Source of the DNA: JACVRW01 sp963764665
Lineage (GTDB): Bacteria > Actinomycetota > Thermoleophilia > Solirubrobacterales > Thermoleophilaceae
NCBI GenBank assembly: GCA_963764665.1
Contig: CAVXTL010000027.1
Span: 1 to 64,000, forward strand
Length of the DNA: 64,000 nt
Reading direction: 5' to 3'
The position numbers and the translations under genes are program-made. The stretch's first letter is position 1. Every line of letters begins with the position of its first letter. Shown here in pieces: positions 18,053-27,380 of this stretch. The notes beneath the pieces are model-generated. The model saw nothing but the letters and a program-made list of their open reading frames with translations. It ran no database searches and was not told the DNA's origin.

Positions 18053-21000
18053 TCGGCGGCGTCGCCCCCGGCGCCATGTTCGGCGGCTACCGGGTGGAGT
18101 CGCTGATCGGTCGGGGCGGCATGGGCGTGGTGTACCTCGCCACGGATCTCTCCCTCGAGCGACCCGTGGCGTTGAAGCTGATCGCGCCGGAGCTTGCTGA
18201 GGACCAGCGCTTCCGGGACCGATTCCTGAAGGAGCCGCGGCTCGCCGCTGCCCTCGACCACCCGAGCGTGGTGCCCATCTACGAGGCCGGCGAGCGCGAC
18301 GGACAGCTCTACCTCGCGATGCGCTACGTGGAGGGGGACGACCTGAAGACGGTTCTCGAACGCGAGCGCAGGCTCGGGCCGGAGCGTGCGCTCGGGATCC
18401 TGGCCCAGGTGGCCGGCGCGCTGGACGCAGCGCACCGGCGCGGCCTCGTTCATCGCGACGTAAAGCCGGCGAACGTGCTCATCGACGAGGGCGGCCACGC
18501 CTACCTGACCGATTTCGGCATCACGAAGCAGCTCGGCGCCAGGTCCACCGACACCGGCCGGCTGGTCGGGACGCTCGACTACCTGGCGCCCGAGCAGATT
18601 CGCGGAGAGGCGATCGACGGGCGCACCGACTGCTATTCGCTCACCTGCGTCCTGTATGAGTGCCTGTCCGGGGCGCCGCCGTTCCGCAGGGACACCGAGG
18701 CGGAGACCATGTGGGCTCACATGCAGGAGGAGCCGGCTCCGCTGCGCGGCCACCCGGCTCTTGCGCCGGTGCTCGGAAAGGCACTCGCCAAGGAGCGCGA
18801 CGAGCGCTATCCGACGTGCTCCGAGGCGATCGACGCGGCACGCAAAGCGCTCGGCCTCGGCCCTTCGGCGGCTGAGCGCCTCGCCCCGCCCGCGCTCGTT
18901 CGCCGGCGGCGATCGGTACTCGCGGCGGGGCTGCTCGTGCTCGCCGCAGCCGTGACGGCAGGCGTCATCGCGCTAACGACGGGGGGCGACTCCAAGGCGG
19001 CCTCGCTGGGCGACGGCGTGGCCGCGCTCGACGCCCGCGAGGGTGGCGTGGCCTCCCTGATCGAGTCCGAGACGACGCCCGGGAACGTGGCCGTCGGCGA
19101 GGGGGCCGTTTGGGTCCTGAACAACGACGAGAGCGTGTCGCGCATCGATCCGGAGACGAGGAAAATCGTCAGGACCTTCAAGCCCGGCGGCCTGCCTGCC
19201 GAGCTGGCCGCCGGGGCCGGCGCGGTGTGGATCGGGAACGCCGGCGGACGCGACATCACCAACGCGGTCGTCAGCGTCTCGCGGGTCGATCCCGAGTCGA
19301 GCAGGGTGACCCGGACGGTGAAGCTCCCGGGCGGGGACCATGGCGTGCTGCCCACCGCGGGCCTCCCACGGATCGCCGTGGGAGCCGGTGCCGTCTGGGC
19401 GATCAACCCCGACGGCTCGGTCTCGCGCATCGATCCCGCCACCGGGAGGCTCGTGGCCAGGATCGACGTGGAGTCCGGCGGCCTGACGATCGCCGCCGGG
19501 AACGAGGGTGTCTGGGTCCCCGACGACTCGTCGGTCAGGAGAATCGACCCGCGGACGAACCGCGTGTCGGAGAGGATCCCGGTCGGCACCCAGGACATCT
19601 GGGGGCTGGCTGTGGGCGCGGGCTCGGTCTGGGCGACGGCGCGGCGGGAAGGGCTTCTCTGGCGGATCGAGCCTGGGCGGGACCCCGTCACAAGGACGAT
19701 CGACGTGGGGGTGGGAGTCACGTTCGTGAGCTTCGGCGCGGGGGCGGCCTGGACGGGCAACTACATCGACGGCGTGGTGTCCCGGATCGATCCCGGCTCG
19801 AATACGGTGACCGCGCGGACGTCGATCGGCGCTCCGCAGGCGCTCGCAGCCGGTGCCGGGGCGGCCTGGGTGAGCGTGGCCGGAGGGACCACAAAGGGAG
19901 CTCTCGCGCCGTCGGCATGTGCCGAGATGGCGGGTCCCGGCTCGCCGGACGTTCTGGTGGCCTCCGACCTCCCGCTCCAGGGCGGGAACAGCGCGGACGC
20001 CCGGGCGATGGAGAACGCGATCCGCTTCGTATTGGAACGCCGGGGCTTCAGGGCGGGTGAACACTCGGTCGGCTACTACGCCTGCGACGTGGCCACCCCG
20101 CAGACCGGCGGGTTCGAGTTCCGCAAGTGCGCGGCAAATGCGAACGCGTACGCGCACGCCGAGCAGCTGGTTGCCGTGGTGGGCACCTACTCCACCTTCT
20201 GCGCCGAGGTCGAGATCCCGATCCTGAACCGAGCGCCGGGCGGGCCGGTGGCGATGGTCAGCCCATCGAACACGGGTGCCGAGCTCACCCGCGGCCCACC
20301 TCTCTCGATCAGTAGGGGCCAGCCAGAGGTGTACTACCCGACGGGGGTCCGAAACTTCGCGCGCGTGGCCCCGCGCGAGGACCTGCAGGGCGTAGCACTC
20401 GCAATGCTCGCGAGGCGGCTCGGGCTGAAGCGGGTCTACCTGCTGCACGAGAACGCGGAATGGAGGATCACCCACGGCGATCCGTTCCGGAGAGCGGCTC
20501 GCAGGCTCGGGGTCGAAATAGCGGGGTCGCGGGCCTTCGACCCGGAGGAGGAGAGCTACAACGGGCTCGCGGACGAGGCCGCGCGCTCCGGTGCGGACGG
20601 CGCCTTCATCGCGGGTGGGCTGGGCGGGGGCGGCGAACGGGTGCTGAAGGCGCTGCGCGCCCGCCTCGGCGACCGGATCACGCTGATGGTCACGGACATA
20701 TTCGCGCCGGTCCCGGATCTGCTGGAGCTCGCGGGGCCGGGCGCGCGCGGGGTCTACATGAGCTCGACCGACATGCCGCCCGGGGCGCGCAGGCCCACTC
20801 CGGCCGGTGATCGATTCGTCCAGGGGTTCGGGGCCTTCGACTCGCCGAGCCCATTCGTGCTTCCGGCCGCTCAGGCGGCGGAGGTCGTGCTCGACGCGAT
20901 CGCGCGCTCAGACGGCACGCGGGCATCGGTGCTCGAGGAGATGCGGATGACCGAGGTCGAGGACGGGATCCTCGGGAGCTTCCGCTTCGACCGCAACGGC

Positions 21001-21132
21001 GACATCACGCCGGGTCAGATCCCGATCCTCCGGATCACGGGCAGAACACCGCCGGGATCCGGGCTCTACCCCCTGTTCCAGGGGGCAGTGGTCGACCGCG
21101 TGCTCGAGGTGCCGACAAGCCTGGCACGCTGA
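18049..21132 (+). CDS. Receptor-like Ser/Thr protein kinase with beta-propeller and periplasmic-binding-protein sensor
   Basis: The 1027-residue protein has four parts. (1) A PknB-type kinase, residues about 14-270: glycine loop GRGGMGVVY, Lys43, HRDVKPAN with Asp137, Asp155-Phe-Gly and the APE-type LAPEQ, so it should be active. (2) One membrane helix, about 287-310. (3) An extracellular YncE/NHL-type beta-propeller, about 320-625, with repeated phrases such as VAVGEGAVWVLNN..SVSRIDPETRKI. (4) A receptor-family ligand-binding domain like branched-chain amino acid ABC receptors, about 635-1000 (VLVASDLPLQGG, VAVVGTYSTFC, RKVYLLHE-like KRVYLLHEN). It would thus sense a small extracellular ligand and signal by phosphorylation. 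The GTG start overlaps the SARP stop; upstream open frame is a shadow. Confidence 0.9.
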   Translation: MIGGVAPGAMFGGYRVESLIGRGGMGVVYLATDLSLERPVALKLIAPELAEDQRFRDRFLKEPRLAAALDHPSVVPIYEAGERDGQLYLAMRYVEGDDLKTVLERERRLGPERALGILAQVAGALDAAHRRGLVHRDVKPANVLIDEGGHAYLTDFGITKQLGARSTDTGRLVGTLDYLAPEQIRGEAIDGRTDCYSLTCVLYECLSGAPPFRRDTEAETMWAHMQEEPAPLRGHPALAPVLGKALAKERDERYPTCSEAIDAARKALGLGPSAAERLAPPALVRRRRSVLAAGLLVLAAAVTAGVIALTTGGDSKAASLGDGVAALDAREGGVASLIESETTPGNVAVGEGAVWVLNNDESVSRIDPETRKIVRTFKPGGLPAELAAGAGAVWIGNAGGRDITNAVVSVSRVDPESSRVTRTVKLPGGDHGVLPTAGLPRIAVGAGAVWAINPDGSVSRIDPATGRLVARIDVESGGLTIAAGNEGVWVPDDSSVRRIDPRTNRVSERIPVGTQDIWGLAVGAGSVWATARREGLLWRIEPGRDPVTRTIDVGVGVTFVSFGAGAAWTGNYIDGVVSRIDPGSNTVTARTSIGAPQALAAGAGAAWVSVAGGTTKGALAPSACAEMAGPGSPDVLVASDLPLQGGNSADARAMENAIRFVLERRGFRAGEHSVGYYACDVATPQTGGFEFRKCAANANAYAHAEQLVAVVGTYSTFCAEVEIPILNRAPGGPVAMVSPSNTGAELTRGPPLSISRGQPEVYYPTGVRNFARVAPREDLQGVALAMLARRLGLKRVYLLHENAEWRITHGDPFRRAARRLGVEIAGSRAFDPEEESYNGLADEAARSGADGAFIAGGLGGGGERVLKALRARLGDRITLMVTDIFAPVPDLLELAGPGARGVYMSSTDMPPGARRPTPAGDRFVQGFGAFDSPSPFVLPAAQAAEVVLDAIARSDGTRASVLEEMRMTEVEDGILGSFRFDRNGDITPGQIPILRITGRTPPGSGLYPLFQGAVVDRVLEVPTSLAR

Positions 21133-21159
21133 CACCCAGGCGCTTAGGATGCCCGCCCG

Positions 21160-22074
21160 ATGACCCTCGCCCGACGCACTCTCCTGCTCGCTCTGCTGGC
21201 CTCGCTCCTAGTGCCTGCGATCGCCCAGGCCAACCATCCGCGCCCGATCATCCTCGGCGACTGGGACGTGCAGGGCGTGGGCTTGGTGCGCGTCGGGGAG
21301 ACCGGCCCGCCCTACGTCGGCAAGTTGCTCAGCAATCAGGGCTGCAACCGCAAGGGCCGCGAGATCTGGAAGGGGATCACCGACGTCAACGGGTCGTGGT
21401 TCCAGGGCGGGGCGACCTTCTACCGCTCGCCCGCCACCGGCGACTGCGAGATCATCGGGCAGGGCAAGGCCGACTGGACCTTCCCCACCAGCCGTGACAG
21501 CGGCACGCTCTGTGCCACGTCCCCGGTGTCGCCCGCGCGCGAGTGCCTGACGGTCACGCGGCACGGCAAGCCGCGCGCGCTGCCCCCCACCTACGCCATC
21601 GACCCGTTCGTCCTGTCGTGCCTGCGCTCACCGCGCTGGTACCAGCGCAAGACGCGCGGCTGCACCCAGCGCTACCACGTGCCCCAGCCCGGCGAGTTCC
21701 GCGAGGTCATGGTGTTCTGCCCCGACCCGGTTGGCGTCTCGTTCGGCTGCCCCCGCCCGCTGGTCGAGTGCCTCGAGCGCGGCTACCGCTACGAGAACTT
21801 CGTCTGCCGCGCCCCGGACGGCTCGGCAGCCCGCGCCTCCGCCAGCGCGAAGAAGAAGCGGGTCCGCCAGGTGATCGTCTCCAAGGCCGCCAGGACCTTC
21901 ACCGCAGCCGGCGAGGCCGGAGTGGTCGTCAAGCCGACGAAGGCCGGCAGCAAGGCCCTGAAGAAGATCGCGAAGCGCAAGAAGAAGCTGAGCATCGTGG
22001 TGGTCTCGACCTTCAAGCCCACCCAGGGCGCCGTGGTCGGCCGGTCACGCAAGGCCACGATCCGCCTGCGTTAA
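21160..22074 (+). CDS. Secreted protein of unknown function
   Basis: A 304-residue protein with a clear signal peptide (RRTLLLALLASLLVPAIAQA). The mature part has about ten cysteines, consistent with disulphides outside the cell (QGCNRKGREIW, GDCEIIGQGK, CLRSPRWYQRKTRGCTQRY, FCPDPVGVSFGCPRPLVECLERG). The last 75 residues are Lys/Ala-rich, with a FTAAGEAGVVVKPTKAGSKALKK segment of the type often found repeated in actinobacterial exported proteins. I recognise no enzyme motif. It follows the kinase gene by 27 bases on the same strand and could be in its transcript. It is convergent with clpP. Confidence 0.65.
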   Translation: MTLARRTLLLALLASLLVPAIAQANHPRPIILGDWDVQGVGLVRVGETGPPYVGKLLSNQGCNRKGREIWKGITDVNGSWFQGGATFYRSPATGDCEIIGQGKADWTFPTSRDSGTLCATSPVSPARECLTVTRHGKPRALPPTYAIDPFVLSCLRSPRWYQRKTRGCTQRYHVPQPGEFREVMVFCPDPVGVSFGCPRPLVECLERGYRYENFVCRAPDGSAARASASAKKKRVRQVIVSKAARTFTAAGEAGVVVKPTKAGSKALKKIAKRKKKLSIVVVSTFKPTQGAVVGRSRKATIRLR

Positions 22075-22091
22075 CCACCCTCCAGAAGCAC

Positions 22092-22676
<585 letters not shown>

Positions 22677-22711
22677 GGGCGGAGCAGTCTAGCGACGGCC
22701 GGGACGGGCTC

Positions 22712-24109
22712 TCAGGAGCCCGGCGTCCAGATCTCGCCGGACCCCTTCTCGGCTTCCTTCTCGGGGGTCCAGAGCTTCTCGCGCGCCTCGGCTGCGGCGA
22801 GCGGGATCGGCTTGGCGCGCTCGACGACGAGGTCGACGGCCTTGCGCATGGCGATGTCTTCGCGGAGCGCGTCGTCGGCGCCCTGGGAGCGCGCGCGCTT
22901 GATTGCGCGCTTGACTTCCTTCTCGTCGGCCTGCGGGCCGGCGGCTTCGCGCATGGTGTCCTCGACCTCGGTGTCGCTGACCTCGATGGCCTCGGCTTCG
23001 ACGATGGCGGCCAGCACGGCTTCGCGGCGGAGCGCCTGCTCGGCTTCGGGCTCGGCCTCGACCACGAGCTCCTCCTCGGTCTTGCCGGAGAGCTGGAGGT
23101 AGCGCTGGGGGTCGACGCCCTGGGCGGAGAGGCGGTGTGAGGTGCGGTGCCACATCTCGTGTGCCTTGGCGTGGACGAGCTCGTGCGGGATGTCCACCTC
23201 GGAGCGCTCGACGACGGCGTCCACGGCCGCCTGACGGAACTCGTTCTCGATCGAGCTCTCGTCGGCTTCCTTGAGCCGCTCCTCGATCTCGGCGCGCAGC
23301 TCTTCGAGCGAGTCGTAGCCGCCGGCTTCGACGGCGAGCTCGTCGTCGAGGTCGGGCAGCCGCTTCTCCTTGACCTCCTTGACGGTGACCGCGAACTGGG
23401 CGGGCTTGCCGGCGAGGTGCTCGGCGGGGTAGTCGTCGGGGAAGGTGATGTCGACGGTGCGCTCGTCTCCGGCGCTGGCGCCCTGGAGCTGCTCCTCGAA
23501 TCCGGGCACGAGCCGCCCTGAGCCGAGCTCGAGCACGAACCCGCGGCCCTCGCCGCCCTCGAAGGGCTCGCCGTCCACGGAGCCGGCGAAGTCCATGACC
23601 ACGTAGTCGCCGGTGCCGGCCTCGCGCTCGATCGTCTCGAGCGAGGCGAGCGACTCGCGCACGCGGTCGAGCTCGGTCTGGACCTCTTCGGGGTCGATGC
23701 TCGGCTCGCGGCGCCCGACCTCGATGCCGTCGTAGTCGCCGAGCGTGGCGGGGGGCACGACCCCAACCTCGATGTTGAAGACGAGCGGGGAGCCCTTGTC
23801 GGGGAGATCGGTGAGGTCCACCTGCGGGCTGCCGACGGTGGTGATTCCGGCGTCCGTGACGGCCTGCTCGTACCAGCCGGGCATGCCGCGCCGCACGGCC
23901 TCGTCGAGCACGGCCTCGCGGCCGACCTGCTGGATGACCACCTGTGGGGGCACCTTCCCGCTGCGGAAGCCGGGCACCTTCATCTCGCGCCCGATGGCCT
24001 CGGCGGCGCTGCGAAGCTCGCGCTCGAGGGCGTCGCTCGGGACCTCCACCTCGAGGCGCACGCGGGAGTCTCCGAGCTCGGTGGCGGTGGTCTTCACGGG
24101 AGCTGCCAT
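22712..24109 (-). CDS. tig: Trigger factor (ribosome-associated chaperone and prolyl isomerase)
   Basis: The 465-residue protein has the three expected domains. The N-terminal ribosome-binding domain contains the signature GFRSGKVPPQVVIQQ. The FKBP-type prolyl isomerase domain is at about 150-245 (GDYVVMDFAGSVDGEPFEGGEGRGFVLELG). The C-terminal helical arms end in an acidic/basic tail. It binds nascent chains at the ribosomal exit tunnel. An ATG at 24109 starts it. It heads the conserved tig-clpP pair. The 145 bases before it (24110-24254) hold no gene that I can see. Confidence 0.95.
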   Translation of the reverse strand: MAAPVKTTATELGDSRVRLEVEVPSDALERELRSAAEAIGREMKVPGFRSGKVPPQVVIQQVGREAVLDEAVRRGMPGWYEQAVTDAGITTVGSPQVDLTDLPDKGSPLVFNIEVGVVPPATLGDYDGIEVGRREPSIDPEEVQTELDRVRESLASLETIEREAGTGDYVVMDFAGSVDGEPFEGGEGRGFVLELGSGRLVPGFEEQLQGASAGDERTVDITFPDDYPAEHLAGKPAQFAVTVKEVKEKRLPDLDDELAVEAGGYDSLEELRAEIEERLKEADESSIENEFRQAAVDAVVERSEVDIPHELVHAKAHEMWHRTSHRLSAQGVDPQRYLQLSGKTEEELVVEAEPEAEQALRREAVLAAIVEAEAIEVSDTEVEDTMREAAGPQADEKEVKRAIKRARSQGADDALREDIAMRKAVDLVVERAKPIPLAAAEAREKLWTPEKEAEKGSGEIWTPGS

Positions 24110-24254
24110 ACCGGCGCTGAAGATAGCGTGACGGTGTGCCCCGCCTCCGTCGCGGTCCCGTGGAGCGACTTTCCGCCTGGGCGGTCACAGGCCCGCCTGG
24201 CCATGCGTGGAGCGCTCTGGCCGACATCGCGGTGTTCTGGGCGCGCTGGGCGCG

Positions 24255-25616
24255 TCAGCGCATGCTGGCCGGCGCGGGCAGGCGGCCGAGGAGGCGCCGG
24301 TAGCGGGTCATCGCGGGCCGGGCCATGTCCCCGTGCGTCTGGGTGCGCAGCCGCGCCACGCGCTCGCGGTGGTAGCGGCTCGAGAGGCTCTCGTTGTGCC
24401 CGATCACGTTGCGGGTGGCGATCCGGTGGCGCCCCTGGAGCGCCCGCGTGAGTCGCAGCGAGGCCCGCAGCTGACGCGGGTTGCCGAGCACCTGCCCGTC
24501 GCTGGTGCCCACGTGCTCGATGCCGATCGCGGTCCAGTTGAGCCCGACGGTGTGCCTGCACATGATGTTGGTGGGCACCAGCCGGTGGATGGTCCCGTCG
24601 CGGTCGATCACGTAGTGGGCGCAGACGCCGGGCAGCTCGCCGAGCTCCACGTCGGGGGTGTCGGCGGCGAACGTGTTGAACACCGGGGCGAAGGTGGAGG
24701 TGGCGGTGTAGTGCTCCACGATCACGCGCGGGCGGCGGAGCCGGTGGTCGTCGATGCCGTAGTGGCGTTGCGCGTAGGCGCGCATCTCGCGGCGGCGGGT
24801 CTGGCCGAACGGGATCGGTGTGGCCACCTCGCGCGGCGGCGCGACGGCCCGGAGGAGTGCCAGCGCGGCACGCGCGTGCCGGCGAACGTAGCCGGCCGGG
24901 GGGTTCCCGGCGGGCAGCTCGACCACGAACGCGGTGTCGCCGGGGAAGGTGTGGTTCTGCCAGCTGCTGGCGGTGCCGTGGTACGGCGGCAGACCCCGGC
25001 GCGGGAGCCCGGACCGCGCCGAGTAGAGCCGCTCGAGCACCGCGTCGCCCTCCGCGCGCACCACGATCCGAAGCGCCTGGTGGTACCAGAGGGTCACGCG
25101 CGGGCGCACCCGCTCCACGAAGCGGGCGAGCGCTCCCGACTCGGGCTCGGACAGCGCGGATGAGCCGGAGTGGTAGGTGTCGAAGGGGGCGCCGGCAGGC
25201 TGCCAGCGGTAGGGGAAGTTGCGGTTGAGGTCCACCCCGTTCGCGTTGTGGCGGGTACCGGCAGCGTGACCGTCCGGGTTCAGGTCGGTGATCACCCAGA
25301 GCGCGGTGCCGCGCGGCGGCCGCGAGCGCAGGAGGCGCGCGGCGATCTCGCGGCCGGCGGTCTCGTTGCCGTGGACCGAGCCGATCGCGAGCAGGGTGAC
25401 GCGCGCCCGCGGGCTGCCCACCCGCACCGCCCGGATCGGCGCACCGCGGACGCTGCGCCCGAGGAGCACGGCGGGGGCCGCGCCACTCGGCGCGACCGCA
25501 GCGGTCCGTGGCGGGACGGCGGCGCCGTCGCGGGTCTCTTCCGTCCAGACCGCGGCGGCGAGGAGCGCGATGATCAGCGTGATGACGGCCGGCCGCACCG
25601 CTCCGAGTATGCCCAC
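24255..25616 (-). CDS. Fusion of M14 zinc carboxypeptidase and N-acetylmuramoyl-L-alanine amidase (Amidase_2)
   Basis: The 453-residue exported protein has an N-terminal membrane/signal segment (VITLIIALLAAAVW). First comes an M14 metallocarboxypeptidase domain with zinc ligands His82/Glu85 (GSVHGNETAG), the NPDG and NGVDLNRNFPYRW motifs, and the catalytic Glu in TAFVVELPAG (about 235). Then, from about 290, a PGRP/Amidase_2 domain follows: VEHYTATSTFAPVFNTF, CAHYVIDRDGTIHRLVP, RHTVGLNWTAIGIEHVG, and the last ligand in VIGHNESLSSRYH. Together the two could cut the peptide and the amide bond of peptidoglycan stems. The start is GTG. It is divergent from the RNase D-like gene by ten bases. Confidence 0.87.
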   Translation of the reverse strand: MGILGAVRPAVITLIIALLAAAVWTEETRDGAAVPPRTAAVAPSGAAPAVLLGRSVRGAPIRAVRVGSPRARVTLLAIGSVHGNETAGREIAARLLRSRPPRGTALWVITDLNPDGHAAGTRHNANGVDLNRNFPYRWQPAGAPFDTYHSGSSALSEPESGALARFVERVRPRVTLWYHQALRIVVRAEGDAVLERLYSARSGLPRRGLPPYHGTASSWQNHTFPGDTAFVVELPAGNPPAGYVRRHARAALALLRAVAPPREVATPIPFGQTRRREMRAYAQRHYGIDDHRLRRPRVIVEHYTATSTFAPVFNTFAADTPDVELGELPGVCAHYVIDRDGTIHRLVPTNIMCRHTVGLNWTAIGIEHVGTSDGQVLGNPRQLRASLRLTRALQGRHRIATRNVIGHNESLSSRYHRERVARLRTQTHGDMARPAMTRYRRLLGRLPAPASMR

Positions 25617-25625
25617 CCTACGGCC

Positions 25626-26852
25626 GTGCCCAGCACGGAGGTCCGCTCGCGGAGTAGATTCGCGCAGGTGATCGCCGACCTAGCCGCGCGGGCGTCGTCC
25701 GGGCGCCGGCTCGCGATCGACACGGAGTTCGTGTCCGAGCGCCGCTACCGGGCCCTCCTGTGCCTGGTGCAGGTGGCCGTGCCGGACTCCGAGGGGCCGG
25801 ACGGCGTGCGCACCGAGGTGATCGATCCGCTGGCCGACGGCTTCGACCCGGAGTCCACCGAACCGCTGGCGCAGGTGCTCGCGGATCCGGAGGTGGAGGT
25901 GGTGGTGCACGCCGGCCGCCAGGACGTGGCGATCCTGCGGCGCGTGTGGCGCACCGAGGTGCGCAACGTCTTCGACACGCAGGTGGCCGGCGGGTTCCTC
26001 GGCCTCGGCAGCCAGGAGGGCTACGAGTCGCTGGTGCGCAAGGTGCTCGGCACGCGCCTGAAGGGCTCGGAGGGCTTCACCCGCTGGGACCGGCGGCCAC
26101 TGACGGCCCAGCAGCTGGAGTACGCGGCCGACGACGCCCGCTGCCTGCTCACCCTCGGCGAGCGCCTGGAGGAGCGGCTGGACGAGCAGGGCCGCCTGGA
26201 GTGGGCGCGCGAGGAGTGCCGCGGCCTGGAGGGCGTGAGCGACGAGCGGCCGCCCGAGCGCGTGTATGAGCGGCTGCCGCGGCTGGCGCGGCTCAGCGAG
26301 ACCGGCCGCGCGGTGGCGCGAGAGCTGGTGGACTGGCGCGAGGAGATCGCCGAGTCGATGGACCGCCCCGCGGGCTTCGTGCTCCCCGACCAGGCCTTGA
26401 TGGAGGTGGCCAGGAGGGCGCCCTCCGACCTCAACGGCCTGGAGCAGATCCGCGGCCTGCCGCCTCAGACGCTCCACCGCCGCGGCGACCAGCTGCTCGC
26501 CGCGATCGCGCGAGGCACGGAGCGCACACCGCCGCCGAGCCCGTCCAGTCCGCCTTCGCGCGACGGGGCCGACGCCCCGCTGGTGTCGCTCGCCCAGGCG
26601 CTGGTGCGCCAGCGCTCGATGGACAGCGGCGTGGCGGTGGAGCTGATCGCCACCCAGTCGGAGCTGGCCGCGCTCGTGACCGCGGCGCGCCGCGGCGAGG
26701 ACGGCGACGGCCTGCGCGTGACCGACGGCTGGCGCCGCGAGCTGGTGGGCGACGAGCTGCGCGAGTTGCTGGCCGGCCGTCGCCGGCTGGGCGTGGGACC
26801 CGACCGCACGCTCCGTGTGACGGAGGCCGAAGCGGGTAGCGGGGACACATGA
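25626..26852 (+). CDS. RNase D-like 3'-5' exonuclease with HRDC domain
   Basis: About 408 residues. The DEDD exonuclease core is visible as LAIDTEFVSERRYRALLCLVQVA (exo I), VVVHAGRQDVAIL (exo II) and QLEYAADDARCLL (exo III, DEDDy with Tyr). It is followed by an HRDC-type helical domain (LVDWREEIAESMDRPAGFVLPDQALMEVARRAP). The C-terminal third (about 290-408) is a further helical domain with LVSLAQALVRQRSMDSGVAVELIATQSEL, as in actinobacterial ribonuclease D proteins. The GTG at 25626 is used; a second in-frame GTG at 25668 is a good alternative. It probably trims structured RNA 3' ends. It is coupled to the next gene by ATGA. Confidence 0.85.
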   Translation: MPSTEVRSRSRFAQVIADLAARASSGRRLAIDTEFVSERRYRALLCLVQVAVPDSEGPDGVRTEVIDPLADGFDPESTEPLAQVLADPEVEVVVHAGRQDVAILRRVWRTEVRNVFDTQVAGGFLGLGSQEGYESLVRKVLGTRLKGSEGFTRWDRRPLTAQQLEYAADDARCLLTLGERLEERLDEQGRLEWAREECRGLEGVSDERPPERVYERLPRLARLSETGRAVARELVDWREEIAESMDRPAGFVLPDQALMEVARRAPSDLNGLEQIRGLPPQTLHRRGDQLLAAIARGTERTPPPSPSSPPSRDGADAPLVSLAQALVRQRSMDSGVAVELIATQSELAALVTAARRGEDGDGLRVTDGWRRELVGDELRELLAGRRRLGVGPDRTLRVTEAEAGSGDT

Positions 26853-27334
26853 TCAACCGCAAGCTGCTCGGCATCTACCTCAACGACCACCTGGCCGGAT
26901 CCACCGCGGGCGCGGAGGTGGCCAAGCGCTCCGCGGGCTCGAACAAGGGCACCGGCTACGGGGCCTTCCTGCGCAAGCTGGCCAAGGAGATCGAGGAGGA
27001 CCGGGACAGCCTCAAGGACATCATGCGCCGGCTGGAGTTCGGAGAGGACATCCCGAAGAAGGTCGGCGCCTGGATGTTCGAGAAGGTCGGGCGGCTGAAG
27101 CCGAACGGGCAGCTCACGGGCTACTCGCCGCTGAGCAGGGTCGTGGAGCTGGAGGGCCTCGCGCTCGGCGTGACCGGCAAACTCGGGCTCTGGAAGGCGC
27201 TGCGCGAGCTCGTGGACGAGGAGCCGCGGCTGGACGCCGCCGAGCTGGACACGCTGCGGGAGCGGGCCGAGCGCCAGCAGGCCGAGCTGGAGGAGTACCG
27301 CCTGAGGGCTGCCGGCGAGGCGTTCCGCTCGTAG
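26849..27334 (+). CDS. Conserved actinobacterial protein of unknown function
   Basis: A 161-residue, mostly helical, charged protein (NRKLLGIYLNDHLAGSTAGAE, FLRKLAKEIEEDRDSLKDIM, LNG-like KPNGQLTGYSPLSRVVELEGLALGV). No membrane segment or enzyme motif is seen. The sequence style resembles a conserved hypothetical family I have met in actinobacteria, possibly a four-helix ferritin-like bundle. The metal ligands of ferritin-like enzymes are not all obvious. Translational coupling (ATGA) to the RNase D-like gene suggests joint expression only. Confidence 0.65.
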   Translation: MINRKLLGIYLNDHLAGSTAGAEVAKRSAGSNKGTGYGAFLRKLAKEIEEDRDSLKDIMRRLEFGEDIPKKVGAWMFEKVGRLKPNGQLTGYSPLSRVVELEGLALGVTGKLGLWKALRELVDEEPRLDAAELDTLRERAERQQAELEEYRLRAAGEAFRS

Positions 27335-27380
27335 GCCGCCCACCGGGCGCGGCGGCCGCCCCCGGTACGCTCCCCCGCCG

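Noticed and set aside
24110..24254. tRNA or small RNA upstream of tig
   Set aside because: No cloverleaf or T-loop (GTTCGA) sequence, and no other conserved element seen in this 145-base gap.
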